NCBI GenBank assembly: GCA_964587505.1
Contig: CAZPLD010000019.1
Span: 1 to 12,531, forward strand
Direction of reading: 5' to 3'
DNA: 12,531 nucleotides
DNA from: 2-01-FULL-41-26 sp964587505
Lineage (GTDB): Bacteria; Patescibacteriota; Minisyncoccia; 2-02-FULL-40-12; GWA2-44-9
The position numbers and the translations under genes are program-made. Shown here in pieces: positions 1 through 4,844 of this stretch (within the stretch, counting starts at the first letter, position 1; the number at the start of each line of letters is the position of its first letter). The notes beneath the pieces are model-generated. The model made no database searches, had not been told where the DNA came from, and worked only from the letters and a program-made list of their open reading frames with translations.

Positions 1-2
1 AA

Positions 3-224
3 GATAGGGGAGAGGATGTTCGGACATATATAGTTAAAAAAGCACAAGAAGTAGGCCTTGTAAGTTTAAGTGGATTTGAGACGGCTGCCCTTGAAAGATT
101 CTTGGCTCATGCCGACTCACTCTCAATAGGTGCAAAACTGGAGGTTATGGAAATAATAAAAAGAGCTCGGGGTAGAGCGGAGTTATTGTTGGAAGAAGGC
201 CAAATTCCAACAACCGATATATGA
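3..224 (+). CDS. Unknown protein, 3' part only (cut by window edge)
   Basis: An open frame enters from the left edge and runs 73 codons to a TGA at 222-224; no start codon is visible, so this is the C-terminal part of a longer protein. The visible part is mostly predicted helix and charged (for example VKKAQEVGL, LEVMEIIKRARGRAELLLEE), with no cysteine or recognisable catalytic motif. Its stop overlaps the ATG of the next gene as ATGA (221-224), a classic translational-coupling arrangement, which supports it being a real gene co-transcribed with that neighbour. I do not recognise the family and assign no function. Confidence 0.55.
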   Translation, partial: DRGEDVRTYIVKKAQEVGLVSLSGFETAALERFLAHADSLSIGAKLEVMEIIKRARGRAELLLEEGQIPTTDI

Positions 225-514
225 TATTACTTTATTTTGTTGAATTATTTCAGTTAGACCGTGATGCCAATCAAAAAAAGATCGCGACTTTTAAGTTGTT
301 AGATGGAGAAAGCAGTATGGTGGAGGTAGAGGGAGATCAAGAACATCCGGTTGTCGAAGACATTAAAGGGGAAGGCATTTTTGATTATAAATATGCTCGT
401 CCGGGGAAATTATATCCCCATGACGGGATGAATTTTCTTGAAAATCTAAAATATCACTTCAGGTCAGGGTATTTACTGGCCACAGATGTTAAAAAGAAAG
501 TTGTTGACAACTAA
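221..514 (+). CDS. Unknown 97-aa protein, coupled to upstream gene
   Basis: A 97-residue soluble protein starts at the ATG that overlaps the upstream stop by four bases (ATGA). There is no good Shine-Dalgarno at the right distance, which fits reinitiation by ribosomes finishing the upstream gene. The start MILLYFVELFQL is hydrophobic but short and is followed directly by charged sequence, so I do not call a signal peptide. The middle is acidic (VEVEGDQEHPVVEDIKGEG) and looks beta-rich; the end is basic (DVKKKVVDN). The 3' end overlaps the likely secE promoter (504-530). The family is not recognised. It is probably real because of the coupling and the promoter/terminator spacing after it. Confidence 0.6.
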   Translation: MILLYFVELFQLDRDANQKKIATFKLLDGESSMVEVEGDQEHPVVEDIKGEGIFDYKYARPGKLYPHDGMNFLENLKYHFRSGYLLATDVKKKVVDN

Positions 515-530
515 CTCTAGTTTTGATAAT
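504..530 (+). promoter_or_regulatory. Candidate promoter of secE-nusG-rplK
   Basis: A perfect -35 hexamer TTGACA lies at 504-509 and a -10-like GATAAT (5 of 6) at 525-530, 15 bp apart (shorter than the 17 bp optimum). It overlaps the last codons of the upstream gene. A transcript would start near 537, just before the hairpin at 545-564, and run into secE. The match is good but the short spacer keeps confidence moderate. Confidence 0.5.
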
Positions 531-544
531 CTATACCTATAAGT

Positions 545-564
545 ACTGCCTTCGGGCGGTTTTT
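545..564 (+). terminator. Hairpin with T-run between the unknown pair and secE
   Basis: ACTGCC, loop TTCG, GGCGGT form a 6-bp stem (one G-T pair) closed by a stable UUCG-type tetraloop and followed by a T-run to 564. It reads as an intrinsic terminator for the two upstream genes. It also lies downstream of the candidate secE promoter, so it would form in the secE leader too, 13 bases before the start codon. Confidence 0.65.
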
Positions 565-577
565 AAATCCAATTAAA

Positions 578-763
578 ATGAATCAACTAGTGCAATTTCT
601 TAAAGAAGTAAGGGTAGAGTTGGCAAAAGTAAGTTGGCCGACGAGGAACCAGACGATTCTCTATACTCTGGTTGTGATAGGCATAAGCCTCTTTTTGGCC
701 GCATTCTTAGGATTAATGGATTTCGGATACAAATTTATAATCGACAAGTTTTTGCTTAAATAA
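578..763 (+). CDS. secE: Preprotein translocase subunit SecE
   Basis: A 61-residue protein of the short, single-membrane-span bacterial SecE type. SecE clamps SecY in the SecYEG protein-conducting channel of the inner membrane. The amphipathic N-terminal helix carries the family signature (FLKEVRVELAKVSWPTRNQ, residues 7-25, with the conserved K-V-x-W-P-[ST] core), followed by one hydrophobic span (about residues 27-50, rich in L, V, I, F). nusG follows after four bases, the near-universal secE-nusG order, which makes the assignment secure. No Shine-Dalgarno precedes the ATG; the leader is AT-rich and contains a hairpin (545-564). The usual upstream tRNA-Trp or rpmG is absent here. Confidence 0.95.
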   Translation: MNQLVQFLKEVRVELAKVSWPTRNQTILYTLVVIGISLFLAAFLGLMDFGYKFIIDKFLLK

Positions 764-767
764 AATC

Positions 768-1313
768 ATGCCCAAGCAGGTAACAACACAAGAAAGACAT
801 TGGTATGCCATCCATACTTATTCGGGCTACGAAGACAATGTTGCCCGCAACTTAAAACAACGGGTAGAATCGCTTGGTTTTGAAAATAAGATCTTTAATG
901 TTCTCGTGCCGAAAGAAAAAAAGATAAGGATTAGGGGCGGGAAACGCGAAACTATCGAAGAAAAATTATATGCCGGCTATGTGCTGGTAGAAATGATCGT
1001 TGACGATGCCTCCTGGTATGTGGTCAGGAATACCCCTAACGTTACCGGTTTCATCGGCGCGGGTACAATACCAACCCCTTTGGCAGCTGCCGAAGTTGAT
1101 ATTTTAATGAAGAGAATGGGCGTTCAGGAACCTAAATATAAGATTGACATTGCGGTCGGAGATAGGGTAAAAATAACAGACGGACCTTTCAAGGACTTTG
1201 ACGGCAAGATTTCGGAAGTTGACCCGGAAAAAGGAAGAATCAAGGTTTTGGTCACCATTTTTGGAAGAGAAACCCCAGTGGAACTGGACTTTTTGCAAAT
1301 TAAGAAGCTTTAA
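768..1313 (+). CDS. nusG: Transcription termination/antitermination protein NusG
   Basis: A 181-residue NusG of normal length. NusG binds RNA polymerase to promote processivity and, through its KOW domain, contacts Rho or ribosomal S10. The NGN domain covers about residues 10-118 (HWYAIHTYSGYEDNVARNLK at 11-30; LYAGYVLVEM; VRNTPNVTGFIG at 86-97), and the KOW domain about residues 126-181 (VGDRVKITDGPF at 130-141, then the GxxxEVDPEKGRIKV strand and the conserved FGRETPVELDF, 165-175). It starts four bases after the secE stop, with no clear Shine-Dalgarno, implying coupling to secE. A repeat-containing spacer of 68 bp separates it from rplK. Confidence 0.97.
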   Translation: MPKQVTTQERHWYAIHTYSGYEDNVARNLKQRVESLGFENKIFNVLVPKEKKIRIRGGKRETIEEKLYAGYVLVEMIVDDASWYVVRNTPNVTGFIGAGTIPTPLAAAEVDILMKRMGVQEPKYKIDIAVGDRVKITDGPFKDFDGKISEVDPEKGRIKVLVTIFGRETPVELDFLQIKKL

Positions 1314-1315
1314 AC

Positions 1316-1374
1316 TCAATGAGCATTGAGCAATGAACATGAGTCGATAAAACTGTTCACTGATTATTGTTCAC
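1316..1374 (+). repeat. Degenerate 7-base tandem repeats in the nusG-rplK spacer
   Basis: Immediately after the nusG stop are four 7-base steps: TCAATGA (1316-1322), GCATTGA (1323-1329), GCAATGA (1330-1336) and ACATGAG (1337-1343). A second block keeps the same period: GTTCACT (1355-1361), GATTATT, GTTCACC (1369-1375). The first block also forms an inverted repeat (CTCAATG at 1315-1321 with CATTGAG at 1324-1330), but no T-run follows, so it is not a terminator. The 7-base period matches the arrays in gatB, miaA and dnaE. Confidence 0.6.
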
Positions 1375-1381
1375 CGTTAGT

Positions 1382-1804
1382 ATGGCGAAAAAGGTTAAAA
1401 CAATTGTGAAGATGCAAGTCGAAGGAGGCAGAGCCACTCCGGCTCCTCCTGTCGGAACCGCTCTTGGTCCTCATGGAATAAATCTCCAGCAATTTGTGGT
1501 GCAATTTAATGAGGCGACGAAAGATAAAATGGGACAAGTTACGCCTGTCGAGATAACCATCTATGAAGACAGGACCTTTGAATTCAAGCTCAAAACCCCC
1601 CCTGCGGCATACTTGTTAAGAGTTGCTGCCGGACTAGAGAAAGGCTCCGGTGTTCCCAACAAAGATAAAGTCGGTAAAGTCACCAAAGCTCAGGTAAAAG
1701 AAATTGCCGAACAGAAAATGGTTGATTTGAATGCAAATGATGTGGAAGGCGCGATGAAGATTATCGAAGGCACCGCCCGCTCAATGGGGATAGAGGTGAA
1801 GTAG
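1382..1804 (+). CDS. rplK: 50S ribosomal protein L11
   Basis: A 140-residue L11, the usual length. It binds the GTPase-associated centre of 23S rRNA, with the N-domain contacting translation factors. The proline-rich N-terminal domain is clear (ATPAPPVGTALGPHGINLQQ, residues 18-37), as is the RNA-binding C-domain (KTPPAAYLLR; KGSGVPNKDKVGKVT; the terminal IEGTARSMGIEVK, residues 128-140). I chose the ATG at 1382 (MAKKVKTIV, the family start); a TTG at 1367 would add five non-conserved residues. The last 12 codons lie in a 35-bp sequence repeated at 2240-2274, and the native terminator is now about 490 bp downstream, so the gene was restored by an inserted element rather than disrupted. rplA, which commonly follows, is not here. 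Confidence 0.97.
   Translation: MAKKVKTIVKMQVEGGRATPAPPVGTALGPHGINLQQFVVQFNEATKDKMGQVTPVEITIYEDRTFEFKLKTPPAAYLLRVAAGLEKGSGVPNKDKVGKVTKAQVKEIAEQKMVDLNANDVEGAMKIIEGTARSMGIEVK
1763..1797 (+). repeat. Left direct repeat (attL-like), inside rplK
   Basis: 35 bp identical to 2240-2274. It begins at codon 128 of rplK (ATC GAA GGC...) and ends two bases into the penultimate sense codon. After it, the reading frame continues GTG AAG TAG here, against GTC AAA TAA in the other copy, so both encode Val-Lys-stop. Confidence 0.9.
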
Positions 1805-1813
1805 TAATTTAAT

Positions 1814-1827
1814 AAATAGGCTAGAAA
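1814..1827 (+). repeat. Left inverted repeat of the element
   Basis: AAATAGGCTAGAAA, the reverse complement of 2225-2238 with one mismatch (13 of 14). It begins 16 bp after the left direct repeat and 9 bp after the rplK stop. Candidate recombinase-binding arm site. Confidence 0.7.
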
Positions 1828-1842
1828 AGATTTTGGAGAAAT

Positions 1843-1864
1843 AAAAAATGACCGTTCTCGGTCA
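1843..1864 (-). terminator. Intrinsic terminator of the zinc-ribbon gene
   Basis: Read on the minus strand: TGACCG, loop AGAA, CGGTCA, followed by six T's. A perfect 6-bp stem plus U-run. The TGA that opens the stem is the stop codon of the zinc-ribbon gene (1862-1864). It separates that gene's transcription from the convergent rplK. Confidence 0.85.
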
Positions 1865-2146
1865 GCGAGCCCTGTGGGGCATATCATCTGGAAAAACAAT
1901 TTCTTGATTAGAGCAGCGTCTTATCGTTTCTTTATGAAAATCTCGAATCCATTTGCTAACCCAAGTGTCGAATCTGCCCCTTATAACTTGGTCAGGGCTG
2001 GTGGTAGGGCCAATTACTATAGCCTCCACTTCTCTGTTACAGTTCAAACACCTACCTACGATTGTTGTATCTAATGGTGTTGGGTACATATTTATTCGCA
2101 CAAAAGAACTCATATCTTGAAGGCAGCCAGGACATCGGAAAATCAT
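1862..2146 (-). CDS. Small zinc-ribbon protein of unknown function (element cargo)
   Basis: A 94-residue protein with two CxxC knuckles, C5-x2-C8 (FRCPGC) and C33-x2-C36 (GRCLNC), the spacing of a four-cysteine zinc ribbon; the remainder (about 45-94) is charged with an aromatic helix (RFDTWVSKWIRDFHKE). No membrane span or catalytic motif is visible. The gene looks genuine: AAAGGA at 2154-2159 sits 7 bases before the ATG, and the stop codon opens a perfect intrinsic terminator. It is the only gene inside the rplK insertion and runs toward rplK, so read-through from rplK would be antisense to it. The zinc site suggests nucleic-acid or protein binding (a regulator or a recombination accessory factor are possible), but I do not recognise the family. 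Confidence 0.75.
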   Translation of the reverse strand: MIFRCPGCLQDMSSFVRINMYPTPLDTTIVGRCLNCNREVEAIVIGPTTSPDQVIRGRFDTWVSKWIRDFHKETIRRCSNQEIVFPDDMPHRAR

Positions 2147-2181
2147 TTGCCTTTCCTTTCTCCCAAGAAGATGGTCTGTGT

Positions 2182-2187
2182 TTTATA
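2182..2187 (-). promoter_or_regulatory. Candidate -10 box for the zinc-ribbon gene
   Basis: On the minus strand TATAAA lies at 2187-2182, about 36 bases upstream of the ATG at 2146, leaving room for the AAAGGA ribosome site. The -35 at 17 bp spacing is poor (TGTAAA, 3 of 6). Weak on its own; supported by position. Confidence 0.35.
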
Positions 2188-2224
2188 CTAACACATTCTT
2201 GTTATTTACACAAGGGTCAGGACG

Positions 2225-2238
2225 TTTCTAACCTATTT
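2225..2238 (-). repeat. Right inverted repeat of the element
   Basis: On the minus strand AAATAGGTTAGAAA, matching 1814-1827 at 13 of 14 positions. It ends one base before the right direct repeat. Confidence 0.7.
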
Positions 2239-2239
2239 C

Positions 2240-2281
2240 ATCGAAGGCACCGCCCGCTCAATGGGGATAGAGGTCAAATAA
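2240..2281 (+). pseudogene. Displaced original 3' end of rplK (attR-like repeat)
   Basis: This 13-codon remnant plus stop encodes IEGTARSMGIEVK, identical to the L11 C-terminus. Bases 2240-2274 are identical to 1763-1797; the following codons are GTC AAA TAA instead of GTG AAG TAG, synonymous throughout. No start or upstream rplK frame precedes it. It lies 11 bp before the strong terminator at 2293-2321, which marks it as the native gene end, displaced by the insertion. Confidence 0.85.
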
Positions 2282-2292
2282 GTTTTGTTGAT

Positions 2293-2321
2293 AACCCGCC
2301 CCTTGTGAAGGGGCGGGTTTT
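2293..2321 (+). terminator. Strong intrinsic terminator, native end of the rplK unit
   Basis: AACCCGCCCCTT, loop GTG, AAGGGGCGGGTT: a perfect 12-bp GC-rich stem followed by a short T-run (2318-2321). It would end transcripts from secE-nusG-rplK after they cross the inserted element. Confidence 0.9.
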
Positions 2322-2364
2322 AGGTTAAAGTCTTTAAACAATTGTTTTTTGAAAAGGAGACTTT

Positions 2365-3039
2365 GTGGCCCGGAAAAACGACCCCAAACTGTCCGAAATA
2401 ATGAAAAGAGTTAAGGCCTGTTTTGCCAACGAGGACAGAAAAGATGCCCTGTTTAGGCAAGCATTGGTCACGAATGAGGTCGGCGACTGGGCCAAGTTTT
2501 TGACCCACGATCCGGAATTGAACCCCGGAGCCAGGCCGGTTGGCGGTAAGTCGGAAGAGACAATGGCTGCCGGCCAGGCTTTTTGCATGCTTTTTAGTTT
2601 AGCATTAGCAAGAAATATTAATCCTGTCGAAGCTATCGAGGTCAGTCTCAAAAACTGGGAAGATGCCGACTGGAGAAAAAGAGAAGCGGTCAAAGGATTG
2701 AAGGAGAATGAGGTTCGCGGGATAGCTGCATGCGGCGGTTTGGCAACGGCTCATGCTTATGTCGTATCGCAGGAAAATCCAATTGAAAAACTGCCTCCGG
2801 GAATGATCCTGGTTACTTCTTTTGCAAGTCCAGAGCTGGCTCTTTATTTTGACCGGGCAACCGCAGTAGTTACTGACCATGGCGGGAAAACCTCTCATGC
2901 CGCTAATATTGCCCGAGAGAAAAATCTGCCTTGTGTGGTAGGTACCGGAGATGCCACCAAAAAAATAAAACACGGCGACGTCATAACTGTTAATGCCGAT
3001 ATAACGACCGAAATAGGCGTCGTGACAGTAAACAAATAA
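2365..3039 (+). CDS. MazG-like domain fused to PEP-utilising mobile (phosphohistidine) domain
   Basis: A 224-residue protein starting at GTG, preceded by a good AAGGAGA (2354-2360). The C-terminal half (about 118-224) is the swivelling phosphohistidine domain of PEP synthase/PPDK/enzyme I: TDHGGKTSHAANIARE (170-185) carries the acceptor His178, followed by LPCVVGTGDAT and KIKHGDVITVNAD. Neither the ATP-grasp domain nor the PEP-binding TIM barrel is present. The N-terminal half (about 1-108) is all-helical and resembles MazG-type nucleotide pyrophosphohydrolases, with acidic pairs E38-x2-D41 and E99-x2-D102 in paired helices; this part is less certain. Terminators on both sides make it a single-gene unit. 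A phospho-relay or nucleotide-linked regulatory role is conceivable, but substrate and partner are unknown. Confidence 0.75.
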   Translation: MARKNDPKLSEIMKRVKACFANEDRKDALFRQALVTNEVGDWAKFLTHDPELNPGARPVGGKSEETMAAGQAFCMLFSLALARNINPVEAIEVSLKNWEDADWRKREAVKGLKENEVRGIAACGGLATAHAYVVSQENPIEKLPPGMILVTSFASPELALYFDRATAVVTDHGGKTSHAANIAREKNLPCVVGTGDATKKIKHGDVITVNADITTEIGVVTVNK

Positions 3040-3040
3040 C

Positions 3041-3060
3041 AAGCCCCAAGCGGGGCTTTT
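3041..3060 (+). terminator. Intrinsic terminator after the MazG/PEP-mobile gene
   Basis: AAGCCCC, loop AAGC, GGGGCTT, then further T's; it begins one base after the stop codon at 3037-3039. Confidence 0.85.
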
Positions 3061-3076
3061 AAAATTAAAATTTTCA

Positions 3077-3085
3077 TGCTAATAT
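3077..3085 (+). promoter_or_regulatory. Candidate extended -10 promoter of the ThyX-like gene
   Basis: TGCTAATAT has the TGn extension plus a 4-of-6 -10 hexamer; no convincing -35 precedes it. Expected start is near 3092, leaving a leader with AAGAGG (3106-3111), 8 bases before the ATG at 3120. The same CATGCTAA word occurs upstream of gatB and miaA. Confidence 0.4.
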
Positions 3086-3119
3086 TTCCGAACTGTTCTT
3101 TGATAAAGAGGTAATTTAA

Positions 3120-4784
3120 ATGGAAGGCACTGTTTACGATCCGGTATTTAACCAGCGTGAGATCGAAATATTGCGCAGGTTTGTTAGTGATCCTTACCCT
3201 TCTCAAAACATCTACACCCTCCTGCCGTCTTTAGCTGGATTATCGGGAGCATTGTTTGCACGCTATTCGAGAGCTGCCGGCGGAGCACGAGTTACTCTCC
3301 TGAAAGAGTTTATAAGTGCAGATGGGCAAGTCGATTGGGCTAAGTTAGACGGACTGATCGAAAGAGTTCTTATTGCATTCGGCGATGAGTCTGTGGGAGA
3401 ACAGGAAAAAGCCCATCTTGCCTGCGAGAACGTTTCAAATTTAGCCACAAAAGAAATGGAAGATTGCAGGATTGACATTTCGCCGATCGAACAATCCAGC
3501 CGCTATGTAGTTTATGACCAGCGGGACCGTAACGGTAAGTTCCGGTACCTAAGGCCTAAAGAGGTCAAGAATGCTGGACTGATAGCACAATATGAAGAAA
3601 CAATGGATTTTGTTTTTCAGACCTATGTAAATCTCATTCCTTATCTGACTGCATTTTATTTGGACATGAAACCGAAGTTGGAGGCCGAGTATGCAGTTAT
3701 TCCAGACGACCTAAAAAATTACAAATTAGCAGAATTGACCAACCCAGATTACGTAAAAGCCTGGGAGCAGACTTATAAGACAGATATTAAAACTAAAACA
3801 TGTGATACGCTTCGCGGATTATTGCCTGCTGCTACCTTGACAAATGTCGGTTTTGCCGGAGGTGGTCGGGGATTTCAGAATATGCTTACCAAGCTTATGA
3901 GCCACCCGCTTCAAGAAATGCAACAGCTTGGTCACGACGCAAAAAAGGCGCTTTCCGTCGTTATTCCTCGATATGTTCAGCGTGCGGCACCAAATTCTTA
4001 CCTCATGCATGTTCATGGCGAAATGCAGGAGTTGGCTAGTTTGTTAAGCCAGAAAATCAGTCAATGGCATGAAGAAGGCAAGCATGTACAACTGTTTTTT
4101 TGTGGAGATTGGGACTGGGACGCTTTTGCTATAGCCCACATTCTTTATCCCTATACGTCTTTTCCAATGTACACAATATACAGGTGGGCTAAGGAAAAGG
4201 GATGTCCTCGAAGAGAAATTATCCAAACTTACTGCCAAACCAGAGAGGTAAGGGGAAATCGCCGTAATAAACCCGGTCGTGCTCTTGAGTTTGGATATCC
4301 GCTCACTTTTGACCTGATTGGCGATTTCGGAATTTATCGAGATCTTCAGCGGCACCGCATGCTGACACAGCAACGCCAAAAATTGACTCCATATTTGGGG
4401 GAACCAGAAATTCCCAAAGACATAATCAGTGCTGGATTTGAAAAAGAATTCAAGGAATGCATCACGCGCTCCCGTCAATTGTATGATCTTTTGTTGAAGC
4501 ATTGCGGACCTGATGTGGCTCAATATGCTGTGCTGTATCTCTTTAATATCCGTTGGTATATGGGCATGAATTTCCGAGAGGCATTTCATCTAATGGAGCT
4601 TCGGACAATTCCTCAGGGTCACCCAAATTATCGAAGATTGGTCCAGCAAATGCATTCTGAGCTCAAGAAAAAGGACGATCTAATCGCACCCCTAATGAAT
4701 TTTGTCGATTACAACGATTATCAATGGAATAGGGCTGACTCCGAAGCAGCTCAAAGAAGAAAAGAGTCGAAGCTGAAAGAGTGA
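3120..4784 (+). CDS. Double-length ThyX-like (FAD-dependent thymidylate synthase family) protein
   Basis: A 554-residue protein, about twice the 220-250 residues of ThyX, which makes dTMP from dUMP with FAD and methylene-tetrahydrofolate. Two ThyX-like halves can be traced. Half 1 (about 40-285): ALFARYSRA, then IEQSSRY (123-129), matching the E-x-S-x-R-Y end of the ThyX RHR-x7-S region, and LRGLLPAATLTN...GGRGFQNML (231-256), matching the C-terminal LP...NxRSLxxFL region. Half 2 (about 385-520): DLQRHRMLTQQRQ (408-420) with the RHR triad, and FNIRWYMGMNFREAFHLMELR (475-495). Half 1 has lost RHR (C116-R-I), and half 2 has lost E/S/R (R419, K421, T423). It may be a fused pseudodimer with divided active-site residues, or a non-catalytic relative. 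A good ribosome site precedes it and a terminator follows. Confidence 0.75.
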   Translation: MEGTVYDPVFNQREIEILRRFVSDPYPSQNIYTLLPSLAGLSGALFARYSRAAGGARVTLLKEFISADGQVDWAKLDGLIERVLIAFGDESVGEQEKAHLACENVSNLATKEMEDCRIDISPIEQSSRYVVYDQRDRNGKFRYLRPKEVKNAGLIAQYEETMDFVFQTYVNLIPYLTAFYLDMKPKLEAEYAVIPDDLKNYKLAELTNPDYVKAWEQTYKTDIKTKTCDTLRGLLPAATLTNVGFAGGGRGFQNMLTKLMSHPLQEMQQLGHDAKKALSVVIPRYVQRAAPNSYLMHVHGEMQELASLLSQKISQWHEEGKHVQLFFCGDWDWDAFAIAHILYPYTSFPMYTIYRWAKEKGCPRREIIQTYCQTREVRGNRRNKPGRALEFGYPLTFDLIGDFGIYRDLQRHRMLTQQRQKLTPYLGEPEIPKDIISAGFEKEFKECITRSRQLYDLLLKHCGPDVAQYAVLYLFNIRWYMGMNFREAFHLMELRTIPQGHPNYRRLVQQMHSELKKKDDLIAPLMNFVDYNDYQWNRADSEAAQRRKESKLKE

Positions 4785-4790
4785 CCCGCT

Positions 4791-4815
4791 AAAGACCGTT
4801 TTTACGGTCTTTTTT
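4791..4815 (+). terminator. Intrinsic terminator after the ThyX-like gene
   Basis: AAAGACCGT, loop TTTT, ACGGTCTTT, followed by T's to 4815. It begins six bases after the stop. Confidence 0.9.
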
Positions 4816-4829
4816 ATTGTGTAAAATCA

Positions 4830-4838
4830 TGCTAAATT
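4830..4838 (+). promoter_or_regulatory. Candidate extended -10 promoter of gatB (near-leaderless)
   Basis: TGCTAAATT, preceded by CA, lies seven bases before the gatB ATG (4845). A start 6-7 bases downstream would put the 5' end at or next to the ATG, giving a leaderless mRNA. This fits the absence of a Shine-Dalgarno and the terminator ending at 4815, which leaves only 29 bp. Confidence 0.4.
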
Positions 4839-4844
4839 GAGAAT

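Larger units (their letters stand above)
1763..2274. mobile_element. Putative integrated mini-element at the rplK 3' end
   Basis: Two identical 35-bp direct repeats (1763-1797 and 2240-2274), each the 3' end of rplK, bound a unit of 477 bp per repeat period. Inside are a 14-bp inverted-repeat pair near the two ends and one complete minus-strand gene with its own ribosome site and terminator. Downstream of the right repeat lies the expected strong rplK terminator (2293-2321), so the right copy is the original gene end and the left copy was brought in by the element. This is the anatomy of site-specific integration into a gene's 3' end. No integrase, transposase or resolvase gene lies inside, so the element would be non-autonomous or a deletion remnant. 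The mechanism is inferred; the repeats are seen directly. Confidence 0.7.

Noticed and set aside
515..577. tRNA-Trp gene upstream of secE
   Set aside because: The 63-bp gap is filled by a promoter-like region and a hairpin; no tRNA cloverleaf can be made.
1315..1330. Terminator after nusG
   Set aside because: A good inverted repeat exists but no T-run follows; rplK is 68 bp downstream and probably in the same transcript.
1367..1381. Alternative TTG start for rplK, five codons upstream
   Set aside because: MAKKV is the standard L11 start; the extra residues would come from the repeat spacer.
1763..2274. Transposon with 35-bp target-site duplication
   Set aside because: The direct repeats do not abut the inverted repeats (16 bp on the left, 1 bp on the right), the copies continue with synonymous differences, and no transposase is present; site-specific integration fits better.
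1763..2274. Group I or II intron in rplK
   Set aside because: An intron would interrupt the gene without duplicating its end; rplK is complete before the insert, and the only gene in the insert is antisense.
1874..2328. Plus-strand open frames of 66 and 88 codons within the rplK insertion
   Set aside because: They lie opposite or just upstream of the zinc-ribbon gene, show no motif, and the second runs into the displaced rplK end and the terminator stem.
4044..4589. 181-codon open frame on the minus strand inside the ThyX-like gene
   Set aside because: Fully antisense to a well-supported gene, no motifs, no ribosome site or terminator; a shadow frame.
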